Positions 1 through 6,494 are shown, counted from the stretch's first letter. The stretch: 6,880 bases of DNA from JBNJEM01 sp051745935 (GCA_051745935.1 JBNJEM010000434.1:1-6880), one strand, 5' to 3'. Notes: generated by a model from the letters alone, not told the origin. Translations and numbers: made by a program.

Positions 1-69
1 GTTACGTTCCACGCTACCGACGGGCAGGCGTGGTGTGTCTGGCCGGTTTGTAGCGGCGAGCGTGAACCA

Positions 70-88
70 CCACGGGACAAGCCCGTGG
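70..88. repeat. Short perfect palindrome (CCACGGG hairpin)
   Basis: CCACGGG at 70-76 pairs perfectly with CCCGTGG at 82-88 around the five-base loop ACAAG, giving a 7-bp GC-rich stem. No T-run follows on either strand, so an intrinsic terminator is unlikely. The form resembles the short extragenic palindromes that recur in planctomycete genomes; that comparison is from memory and untested. Only one copy is present in this window. Confidence 0.5.
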
Positions 89-354
89 CATCCATGGGGA
101 TCCTCGGCTCTTGCAACGACGCGAACCGAGCGTTCCGCTCCACCAGACGGCCAAAATGTTACTTCTCGTCCAAATATCAGCCACCCACGCGAACCCCCGG
201 ACACCTCGACAGCAGCCAAAAGCCTGGGATCAGGCGGCCTGGCTTTGGCGTGCCGTCCTCACCGGTGGACGCTGGCCCCAACTCGCATCTTTCCCAGGCC
301 ACCCATTTTCTTTCATTGTTTCCCCAGGGCGAGCCCGATCCGCCAAATTCGCTC

Positions 355-384
355 TAGCTTGAAAGGCCCACCTGTGCCTATAAT
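355..384 (+). promoter_or_regulatory. Candidate sigma70-type promoter, weak
   Basis: A perfect TATAAT lies at 379-384. The best -35 partner is poor: TAGCTT at 355-360 gives an 18-bp spacer, and the better-looking TTGAAA at 359-364 is only 14 bp away. If used, it would give a leader of about 330 nt before the ATG at 722. It is the only strong -10 match I noticed upstream of the large gene, but one hexamer in 700 bases can easily arise by chance. Confidence 0.2.
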
Positions 385-721
385 CCCCACCCTTTGAAAT
401 ACTTTCCGGTCCGCTGGAAGAATGCAACGTAGACTTCGACACGAACACGAATGACACAAACGTGCGTATGATGTCCGGCGTGAACGGCCGGAACGCGGTG
501 ACTCGTCACCGCCCGCGGAATGTGTCGCGGGTGGCCACGAGCAGTATTCGTTCACAACGGTGATCGAACGGGTTTTGGCCTTGCGGTTCAAGGAGCGTTT
601 CGTAAGCGGCGCACCCCGACTGGCTGCCAACGGGCGAATCGGTACACAATTCTTTTCTCTTCGACACTTGCTGGACTCCTACATGGTCGGACATGGAAGT
701 CCCCTTAATCCCAGTGTGTCC

Positions 722-3700
722 ATGACGCGCCGGATGTGGCGCGAGATGCGTCCCGGCCTTTGGCTGCTCGGGCGGTGGATCTTGCTGTGCGCGTTCGCTG
801 CTGGCTGTGCCCCATCCGCGGAAGCCATGAACTTGCGACTTCGCGTGGCTTGGGGGGGAGGCGAGGCTCGACAGTGGCAGGGATCACTGTCAGCGGAGTA
901 CGGAAGTCTTTCGGGGCTCGATTATTTGGGGCTGGATGCCAATGAGTCCGCCACAATCCACCTGGACAACAACACAATACACATCGAACAACGTGCTGAC
1001 CGTGACTACGACGGTTTTGACATTCAGGTCAGCGGCTCCCGGCAAACCGTGCTGGCGTTAAAGCTGGCTCCTTCAAATAGTCCGGAGGAGGAGCATGACG
1101 TCAATGTCCCGCTGGAGGACCTGGTTACGGGCTACCGTCACGTTACACTCGATGATCGGGGCAATCAGATTCTGATTCAACGGGTGAGCGGGGACCGTCT
1201 TCGTACAAAGTTCGACCGCTCCGCTTTGGTCTTTTCGCCTGGTGAGTCTTTCGAGTTTGAAGTGGAACCGTACCAAACAGGCTTGACGGACCGGTTCAAC
1301 TTACAGTGCCATGTTGAACTTTTCGGCAACGGGGATCAGGAGCCGTTGTGGGACCAGCGGGACGCGTTGACCCCGGAAAGCGACGGGGGGTTTGAATCCA
1401 TTGGACCGATTGTCGTTCCCTTACCCGACAGCGAAGGGGTGTATCGGGTTGTGATTTCCGTGTTTCGCAAACGGTTCCGGGACACGTTCATGCAGTCCGC
1501 GCCGCTGTTACAGAGGCGGATTCAACTCGTTGTGGTGGCGGACGAGGCACCGAAACCGATAGCTCCTTCGAACGCGTCTTGGGAATTGATCGACACGATC
1601 ACCCCAAATCACGCCAGTTGGATGGAATGGCTAACCAAAGTCCCGAAACTGCCGTTGCTTCCCGACTTTCATCACGAACCGCTGGGGAACGATCAATCCA
1701 AGGTTCGTCAACACCTCGGCCAGGAGCTCGTTGAGCTCGCGCCCGAGGGGTGGCAGGCCTATCCCACGTCGACCCGTGAGATGGGAAAACCGCATATCGT
1801 GGAAGTGGAGTATCCCAGCGATCTCGGCCAAACTCTGGGCATCAGCATCGTGGAAACCAATGCCGTGGACAAGGTCGTACCGCTCGGCCTGGACAGCGGG
1901 GTCAACGTGACACGGGACGCCGCGACCGATCCGCCCCGCATGCTTCGTCATCGCTTGATTTTCTGGCCGCGAACATCCACGCCCTTGGTGTTGCTCACCA
2001 ACCAGTGCAACAATGAACCGGCGGTCTTCGGCAAGATTCGGGTTTACGCGGGGCCGGACTCGTTGCCCCGGGGCGACGATCCCGGGGCCGAGCCGTCTCA
2101 GCCTTCCCGTGTGTTGGCGGCGTATTTCGACCGGCCGTTTTTCCCGGAGAATTTCACGGCCCCCGACGCGGCGGATTCCTGGAGCGGGCGAGGTTTGAAG
2201 GACTGGGTCACGTTTTATGAAGGAGGTAAACGACTGGTCGAGTACCTGAAACATGTCGGATACAACGGAGCCATCATTTCCGTCGCCTCCCAGGGGGGAA
2301 CGATTTATCCCAGCCGATGGCTCAAGTCGAACCCCAAATACGACACCGGCACCTTCTTTGCCTCGGGGCAGGACCCGATCAAGAAGGATATCCTCGAAAT
2401 GCTCTTCAGGCTATTTGATCGAGCGGACCTGACTTTGGTCCCGTCAGTCCATTTTTCATCTACGCTGGAAGAACTGGAACGGCGGGTGCGAGCGAATCCA
2501 ACGGAAGCCCAGGGCATTCCGCTGGTCAATCGGCAAGGTAAAACGTGGCGCGAAGGTTATGAGACCAAACGGGGCATGGGGCCCCACTACAACCCGCTCG
2601 ACAAACGCGTACAAGCCGCCATGCATCGCGTGTTGAACGAGATCAGGGACCGATATGGGGACCACCAGTCCTTCGGTGGACTTGGTCTTCAACTCGGCCC
2701 GGACACATACTCACTACTTCCAGGCGAACACTGGGGGCACGATGAGGTTACGCGACAACGGTTCCAACAAGATCGTGATATCTCGGTGAGTGGACGGGAC
2801 AGTGGCGGCGATGCATTTCGCTCGCGGGATGACCAGCGAGCCTGGCTGCATTGGCGAGCCAGTGTCTTGGCGCGATTTCATCAAGAAATGCTCGAAAACC
2901 TTCAGACTAAGCGAGAAGACGCGCGACTCTATTTGCTGGGCGGCGACATGTTCACGAACCCGCTTGTGCAACCCATGCTGCGACCAACGATCCCCAACCG
3001 ACTGCGTGCCGACGAAGCTTTGCTGCAAATGGGGATCGCCGCTGAACACTACGCCGACCAGAACGAGATCGTCTTCTTCCGTCCGCAACGGATGGCGCCT
3101 CGCCGGCCACTGGCCAAGCAGGCCATCAACATCAACCTGGCCACTAATCCGGCAGCTGACCAGGCTTTCAGTGAATTCGATCCGGCCGCTAGTCTGTTTT
3201 ATCATGAGCGGCGGGTCCTTCCGCTCCCGTCCTTCAATGCTCAAAGCCCCTTCGGTCCAGATAACACGCACACCGTTCTGTACACGCAAACCACCCCTTC
3301 GGCCTTCTTCAACCGCCAACGCTTCGTGCATCACCTTGCCCTGCGTGATGTCCAGTACTTCGCGGATGGGGGGCGCATGCTGCCGCTGGGGCAAGAACAT
3401 TCAGTACGGGACTTATTCAAGACACTTTCTCGGCTACCCGCCCGGAAATTCAACACGGTCACGCCGGACACAACCACTTTGCCCACCCAGCCACTTGTGG
3501 TGCGAACCCTGGCTCATGAGGGGAAAACCTACCTTTACGTCGTTAACGACTCCCCCTGGCGCGTGACCGCCGAAATCGATATTCAAGCCCCGAAGCGTTG
3601 CGAACTCGAGGCCATTGGCCAACGTCAAGCGACACAGCCCAGCTGGCTGGAAGACCAAATGACGTGGGGGGTGGACCTGGAGCCATTTGACGTGGCGGCG

Positions 3701-4609
3701 GCAACCCTTTCCACCGACCAAGCCAATGTTAAAACGTGGCGGGTCTCGGTGGACCGCGATACGTATGCCACGTTGCGTCGGAAAGTCGAGGAACTCAAAG
3801 GACGCGTCCTCCGACTACAACAGCCCGAGCCGCTCAACACCCTCACCAATCCCGGCTTCGAGGCCTCCTCCCAGCGGCTCACCGGCTGGATCCCCTCCAC
3901 CCAAAAAGGCGTTGCCATTGAAGCCGACACCGAGATGGCCTTCGAGGGCGAACAATCGCTGAAAATCGCCAGCGAAGGACCGGTCGCTTGGATACGGAGT
4001 GACCCGTTCGATCCACCCAAAACAGGCCGCATTGCCGTGGTCGTCCGATTACGCGTGGATGACCCCCAAGATCAGCCTCCCCTCCGGCTGGCAATTGATG
4101 GAAAGTTTCAGGACGACAGCCCGTACTACATCCCGTTCAACGTGGGTCGGAACTCCAACGTGAAACCGATCAGCGATGATTGGGGGACCAAACCCTACGT
4201 GTTGCTGATCAGCGATCTGCCCGCCAACGAGCTGGTCAATATCCGCGTTGGATTCGACTTGATGGGCGACGGGCAAGTCTGGATTGATGACGTGCACGTC
4301 TACGATCGCTGGTTCCCAAAACACGAACAAGATGATCTCATGATCATGCGCGGCCTCGCCGCCCGCTCACTGAGCAACGGACATCTCGCCGATTGCCGCC
4401 GGATTCTCAACGGCTATTGGTCCCAATTCCTCATGCAACACATCTCCCCACACACAGGTCGGATGGCCAAGGTGCCCGCCTCGGCGCCCGCCAGTGGTGG
4501 CGGTTCGTTCCCACCCCCTCAGCCCGAAGCGGACGCCAAGAAACCCTCAATGCTTGACAAGGTCAAGAATCGCCTGCCCACCAAAGTCTTCCCCTTCCGG
4601 CTCAGGTAA
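722..4609 (+). CDS. Large exported multidomain protein, putative glycoside-hydrolase-like with C-terminal CBM-like domain
   Basis: This encodes 1295 residues from the ATG at 722. I chose this start because it gives a normal export signal: several arginines in residues 1-10, a hydrophobic core at about 12-28, then FAAGC (possible lipobox, Cys29) or an AEA signal peptidase I site at 33-35. The frame is open back to a GTG at 560, and an ATG lies at 683, but both would bury the signal; no start has a clear Shine-Dalgarno. Visible order: beta-rich, Ig-like regions (about 36-280); a second beta-rich region (about 290-455); a central segment (about 464-890) with GYNGAII at 513-519 and GGLGLQLGPDTY at 652-663, resembling strand ends of a TIM barrel like the family 10-like hydrolases; a beta-sandwich (about 922-1010); a charged helical linker (about 1014-1035); a CBM-like jelly roll starting NPGFE at 1043 and ending near 1199; then a helix, a Gly/Pro-rich stretch and a basic end. 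I infer a cell-surface or periplasmic role in polysaccharide binding or cleavage. Catalytic acids cannot be assigned; Asp661 is one candidate. The gene is certain, the enzymatic role moderate. Confidence 0.92.
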   Translation: MTRRMWREMRPGLWLLGRWILLCAFAAGCAPSAEAMNLRLRVAWGGGEARQWQGSLSAEYGSLSGLDYLGLDANESATIHLDNNTIHIEQRADRDYDGFDIQVSGSRQTVLALKLAPSNSPEEEHDVNVPLEDLVTGYRHVTLDDRGNQILIQRVSGDRLRTKFDRSALVFSPGESFEFEVEPYQTGLTDRFNLQCHVELFGNGDQEPLWDQRDALTPESDGGFESIGPIVVPLPDSEGVYRVVISVFRKRFRDTFMQSAPLLQRRIQLVVVADEAPKPIAPSNASWELIDTITPNHASWMEWLTKVPKLPLLPDFHHEPLGNDQSKVRQHLGQELVELAPEGWQAYPTSTREMGKPHIVEVEYPSDLGQTLGISIVETNAVDKVVPLGLDSGVNVTRDAATDPPRMLRHRLIFWPRTSTPLVLLTNQCNNEPAVFGKIRVYAGPDSLPRGDDPGAEPSQPSRVLAAYFDRPFFPENFTAPDAADSWSGRGLKDWVTFYEGGKRLVEYLKHVGYNGAIISVASQGGTIYPSRWLKSNPKYDTGTFFASGQDPIKKDILEMLFRLFDRADLTLVPSVHFSSTLEELERRVRANPTEAQGIPLVNRQGKTWREGYETKRGMGPHYNPLDKRVQAAMHRVLNEIRDRYGDHQSFGGLGLQLGPDTYSLLPGEHWGHDEVTRQRFQQDRDISVSGRDSGGDAFRSRDDQRAWLHWRASVLARFHQEMLENLQTKREDARLYLLGGDMFTNPLVQPMLRPTIPNRLRADEALLQMGIAAEHYADQNEIVFFRPQRMAPRRPLAKQAININLATNPAADQAFSEFDPAASLFYHERRVLPLPSFNAQSPFGPDNTHTVLYTQTTPSAFFNRQRFVHHLALRDVQYFADGGRMLPLGQEHSVRDLFKTLSRLPARKFNTVTPDTTTLPTQPLVVRTLAHEGKTYLYVVNDSPWRVTAEIDIQAPKRCELEAIGQRQATQPSWLEDQMTWGVDLEPFDVAAATLSTDQANVKTWRVSVDRDTYATLRRKVEELKGRVLRLQQPEPLNTLTNPGFEASSQRLTGWIPSTQKGVAIEADTEMAFEGEQSLKIASEGPVAWIRSDPFDPPKTGRIAVVVRLRVDDPQDQPPLRLAIDGKFQDDSPYYIPFNVGRNSNVKPISDDWGTKPYVLLISDLPANELVNIRVGFDLMGDGQVWIDDVHVYDRWFPKHEQDDLMIMRGLAARSLSNGHLADCRRILNGYWSQFLMQHISPHTGRMAKVPASAPASGGGSFPPPQPEADAKKPSMLDKVKNRLPTKVFPFRLR

Positions 4610-4713
4610 TATACCGGTCGTGGATGACTTTTTCCGCCGCGAGTCCGACCAACGGGAGGACGGCTTGCGTCGGGTAGCTTTCCATCCGGAAAAATCCAAC
4701 CGCCTGAAATATA
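4609..4713 (+). repeat. ~105-bp dispersed repeat, copy A
   Basis: Copy A begins at the last base of the stop codon of the large gene and is directly followed by copy B in the same orientation, sharing the junction ATATA (4709-4713). It differs from the inverted copy C (6197-6301) at about 7 of 105 positions with no gaps. It can fold on itself: CGGT 4615-4618 with ACCG 4699-4702, TGGAT 4621-4625 with ATCCA 4694-4698, and TTTTCCG 4630-4636 with CGGAAAA 4687-4693, separated by one-sided bulges. A small inner stem, GTCC with GGAC, caps it. This looks like a REP- or MITE-type hairpin element, with no transposase nearby. It lies between convergent genes and could help terminate the upstream transcript. 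I do not recognise a named family. Confidence 0.85.
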
Positions 4714-4817
4714 CACCGGTCGCGGATCACGATGACTTTGTTCGCCGCCAGTCCGACCAACGGGAGGACGGCTCGCGTCGGGCAGCTTCCCAGTCGGACG
4801 AATCCGACCGCCTGAAG
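4709..4817 (+). repeat. ~105-bp dispersed repeat, copy B (tandem with A)
   Basis: Copy B is a diverged direct repeat of A. The central block GTCCGACCAACGGGAGGACG is identical in all three copies. B has a six-base insertion near its start (around 4728-4733), a two-base CA insertion at its left edge, and a different right arm. The outer stem is kept: CGGT 4717-4720 with ACCG 4807-4810, and CGGAT 4723-4727 with ATCCG 4802-4806. Here the pair that is T-A in copy A has become C-G. A B-specific alternative also exists, GTCCGAC 4751-4757 with GTCGGAC 4793-4799. The divergence suggests an older or differently selected copy than A and C. Confidence 0.8.
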
Positions 4818-4887
4818 TCTAGCTCTTTCAACATCCGTCTTGCCCTTGCCGGTTCACAATGGGGCCACGTGAGAGCGGACCGAGCCA

Positions 4888-5232
4888 CTATCCGGGCGGC
4901 CAACTCAAAGGGCGACCGGCCAGTACGTGAAAATGCAAGTGGGGGACCAGCTGCCCAGCCTCCTCACCGCAATTACAGACCACGCGAAACCCTTCCCCTA
5001 GATTCAACTCGCGGGCCAAGCGAGCAATCACCATTAAGAGGTGGCCGGCCAACGCATGATCTTCATCTTGCAATGCGTCGAGCGAGGGGATTTCTTTCTT
5101 GGGAATCACCAGCAGATGGGTGGGAGCTTGAGGCGAAACGTCCCGGAACACCAAACAATGGTCGTCTTGAAAAACAATGTCCGCCGGAATGTCACCATCA
5201 ATGATCTTCTTGAAGACCGTTTTCTCCGTCAT
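4888..5232 (-). CDS. hinT: HIT-family nucleotide hydrolase (HinT-like purine nucleoside phosphoramidase)
   Basis: The 114-residue product has the full length and layout of the HinT branch of the histidine triad superfamily. The N-terminus has the usual FxKIIDGDIPADIV block (residues 7-20), followed by a PQAPTHLLVIPK strand region (34-45). The C-terminal half carries NCGEEAGQLVPHLHFHVLAGR-type sequence, with the triad His98-Leu-His100-Phe-His102-Val-Leu; in the family His100 or its equivalent is the nucleophile that forms a nucleotidyl intermediate. It ends in the conserved WPPG. Known family members hydrolyse AMP-lysine, AMP-morpholidate and aminoacyl-adenylates as cytoplasmic homodimers. The ATG at 5230-5232 is fixed by a strong ribosome binding site. 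It is the second gene of a minus-strand pair, 25 bp after the unknown 108-residue gene, and is convergent with the large exported-protein gene. Everything expected is present. The exact physiological substrate cannot be read from sequence. Confidence 0.96.
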   Translation of the reverse strand: MTEKTVFKKIIDGDIPADIVFQDDHCLVFRDVSPQAPTHLLVIPKKEIPSLDALQDEDHALAGHLLMVIARLARELNLGEGFRVVCNCGEEAGQLVPHLHFHVLAGRPLSWPPG

Positions 5233-5237
5233 GTCTG

Positions 5238-5244
5238 ACCTCCT
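5238..5244 (-). promoter_or_regulatory. Strong Shine-Dalgarno of the hinT-like gene
   Basis: Read on the minus strand, AGGAGGT lies five bases before the ATG at 5230-5232, close to ideal spacing. It fixes the start of the HIT gene. It sits in the 25-bp gap after the upstream gene, which suggests independent initiation on a shared transcript. The contrast with the large plus-strand gene, which has no such site, is notable. Confidence 0.88.
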
Positions 5245-5257
5245 GACTGCCCGCGGC

Positions 5258-5584
5258 TTACTGGTGGGCCGCGTGTGGCGTGGACTGCGATTTCACTTCG
5301 GCCCGACTGCGACGCCTTCTACGTTTTGGTTTGGCGATCGACCACTCTTTGGTCAACGTTTCGAAGACGTCCGGCGACTCGTAGCGGACCACGTCCTTGC
5401 CCTCCGGGATGGGACCAATTAGACCGCGAAACACCGGCATGCCACGTAGCCCTAAGTCCGTGCTGCAATCGTCAATTCCAATCTGTGTATGGAATTTTAG
5501 CAAGGCCTCAGGAGACGGATAGTCTTTGATTCGGAGCGTGCCGTCACCCGCTCGGGTGACCAATCGCGTGGTGTTCTTCGACAT
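5258..5584 (-). CDS. Hypothetical 108-residue protein with basic C-terminal tract
   Basis: I do not recognise this protein. The start at 5582-5584 gives MSKNTTRLVTRAGDG and is preceded by a weak GAGAG-type ribosome binding site; the frame stays open to an ATG at 5773, but the added 63 residues cover the GC-rich hairpins and look like leader. Visible parts: a compact N-terminal region with mixed helix and strand character (about 1-80), including SPEALLKFHTQIGIDD (24-39) and RGMPVFRGLIGPIPEG (47-62), then KPKRRRRRSR at about 85-94 and a short polar tail. There is no signal peptide or membrane segment, so it is probably cytoplasmic. The arginine cluster could bind RNA, DNA or ribosomes, but that is inference. 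It is the first gene of a likely operon with the HinT-like gene. The spacing, a good start and a plausible amino acid composition support it being real. Confidence 0.75.
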   Translation of the reverse strand: MSKNTTRLVTRAGDGTLRIKDYPSPEALLKFHTQIGIDDCSTDLGLRGMPVFRGLIGPIPEGKDVVRYESPDVFETLTKEWSIAKPKRRRRRSRAEVKSQSTPHAAHQ

Positions 5585-5672
5585 ATTGCTCTCTTTCTCG
5601 CTTACCCGTGAAATTGCCCGGAACACACAGCGGTCGCCATAGCCGGGGAAGTCGACCGTTGAACTGTAGTAT

Positions 5673-5713
5673 CGGGCGGGTCCCGCCGGAAAGCTGACAG
5701 AAACGCCCGCCCG
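5673..5713 (-). promoter_or_regulatory. GC-rich leader with two mutually exclusive hairpins
   Basis: On the minus strand this lies about 90-130 nt upstream of the 108-residue gene. CGGGCGGG at 5673-5680 (plus-strand reading) can pair over 8 bp with CCCGCCCG at 5706-5713. Its inner six bases can instead pair with CCCGCC at 5682-5687, a near-zero-loop palindrome centred on 5681 that must open a base or two to fold. The two pairings share one arm and exclude each other, the geometry of a leader switch or attenuator. No T-run or small-molecule aptamer consensus is visible, so a regulatory role is unproven. Confidence 0.3.
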
Positions 5714-5780
5714 GCTTACATGACCTGCATCCGCCAGAACCCGCATATCACGCACCGCTCGAACGGGCGGCACAAGCAGA

Positions 5781-5806
5781 AAGGCCGTTCACCGCCGGAC
5801 GGCCTT
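5781..5806. other. 8-bp stem-loop, possible weak terminator
   Basis: AAGGCCGT at 5781-5788 pairs perfectly with ACGGCCTT at 5799-5806 around a 10-base loop. Read on the minus strand the stem is followed by TCTGCTT after its own TT end, a weak T-rich context; on the plus strand no T-run follows. It could end a minus-strand transcript entering from the right, or protect the 5' end of the two-gene operon's message. I see no gene immediately to the right that needs a terminator. Confidence 0.4.
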
Positions 5807-6176
5807 GCCGAAACCTGTGGAGACGGTTAATGGTACCACCGGCGCAAGCGTACACCGTCTATCGTTCACCAGATTCTGCAATCCTTGCATTTATGCGAGG
5901 CGAACGACGCATCGACTTCTGATTCCGTCTAGTGTTTTGCCTAAGTCCGAACAAGCACATTCGTGGTCTGCTTCATTCGCGCGGTGCGAAGATGGTCGAT
6001 TTTCGGGGCCCGCGCGAATTAAGTTGACCGCGAATACGGCCTCGGTCGTAAGTTCGTCGGATGCTACCAGTGTCGGCATGAATTGATCTTTTGGAAATGT
6101 CCAGGTTTGGGGCTTCAATAGGGTAAAATGGCGAACCCTTCTTAGGAGCCCATAGCGTGAACAAATACCCCTCCTC
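5807..6176. other. Gene-free stretch between operon leader and repeat C
   Basis: Open frames of 75-144 residues exist on both strands, but they overlap each other, show no domain or good ribosome binding site, and the longest (minus, 6407-5973) is open largely because it runs through repeat copy C. An 8-bp palindrome TGGTACCA near 5831 is the only small structure I noticed. The stretch may be decayed coding DNA, but I cannot identify a source gene. Confidence 0.5.
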
Positions 6177-6193
6177 TGGTCTCGCGAGGACCA
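6177..6193. repeat. Imperfect palindrome beside repeat C
   Basis: TGGT (6177-6180), the perfect 8-bp palindrome CTCGCGAG (6181-6188), one unpaired G (6189) and ACCA (6190-6193) form a nearly symmetric 17-base site. It ends three bases before repeat copy C. A dimeric repressor operator, an insertion target for the repeat, or chance are all possible. Copies A and B have no such neighbour. Confidence 0.35.
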
Positions 6194-6196
6194 AGT

Positions 6197-6301
6197 TATA
6201 TTTCAGGCGGTTGGATTTTTCCGGGTGGAAAGCTGCCCGACGCAATCCGTCCTCCCGTTGGTCGGACTCGCGGCGGAGAAAATCATCCGCGACTGGTATA
6301 T
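6197..6301 (-). repeat. ~105-bp dispersed repeat, copy C (inverted)
   Basis: Read on the minus strand this copy aligns without gaps to copy A, differing at about 7 of 105 positions, and shares the TATA ends and the CCGCCTGAA right arm. Two of its differences turn stem pairs of the A fold into A-C mismatches (one in the outer CGGT/ACCG stem, one in the TGGAT/ATCCA stem), and another shortens the TTTTCCG stem, so its hairpin is weaker. It stands alone in a gene-free stretch, about 1.4 kb from the tandem pair and opposite in direction. No target-site duplication is obvious at its edges. Confidence 0.85.
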
Positions 6302-6494
6302 GACCAAGGCCTGCTGCGTTCCCGCCTCGCTTGCCAAACCAAGCTCTACACATTATTATCAGTGCGCGAAGGCTACCTTGACGCATGGAAGGGCGTTCAG
6401 GCACCAATTCCTATCAATTCCGGCCGTTCGGCGGTACATGGGAGCATAAGCAACGAAGCGAAAACGACGTAACTCCTTGGCACCAAACCACTTC
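6302..6494. other. Gene-free stretch upstream of tRNA-Ser
   Basis: I see no gene here. The only structure I noticed is a 5-bp hairpin, GCTTG 6329-6333 with CAAGC 6340-6344. The tRNA promoter should lie in this stretch, but I could not find a convincing -35/-10 pair: TTGACG at 6377-6382 lacks a good -10 at the right distance. Confidence 0.45.

Larger units (their letters stand above)
1..721. other. Gene-free upstream region
   Basis: I see no convincing gene here. Open frames on both strands are short, overlap one another in several frames, and show no recognisable domain, signal peptide or ribosome binding site. The reading frame of the large gene stays open upstream to a GTG at 560, but the extra 54 residues look like translated leader, so I treat this stretch as intergenic. 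It contains a perfect hairpin at 70-88 and a weak promoter candidate near 355-384, described separately. A T-rich run at 304-322 is not preceded by a clear stem, so I do not call a terminator. Confidence 0.6.

Noticed and set aside
560..721. GTG at 560 or ATG at 683 as start of the large protein
   Set aside because: Either would place 54 or 13 extra residues before a clear export signal, and neither has a Shine-Dalgarno. The ATG at 722 gives a normal signal peptide.
2714..3400. Minus-strand open frame of 228 residues inside the large gene
   Set aside because: It is antisense shadow of a well-supported coding sequence, lacks any domain or signal, and its length reflects GC-rich third positions.
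4609..4817. CRISPR array
   Set aside because: There are only two adjacent units of about 105 bp with no spacers of regular size between short identical repeats, and no cas gene.
4494..5204. Plus-strand open frame of 236 residues after the large gene
   Set aside because: It overlaps the 3' end of the large gene in another frame, runs through repeats A and B, and then lies antisense to the HinT-like gene. It is open because of the repeats and GC bias, with no domain or start signal.
5973..6407. Minus-strand open frame of 144 residues through repeat C
   Set aside because: Its only similarity is to the translation of repeats A and B; the flanking parts match nothing recognisable and no good ribosome binding site precedes it.
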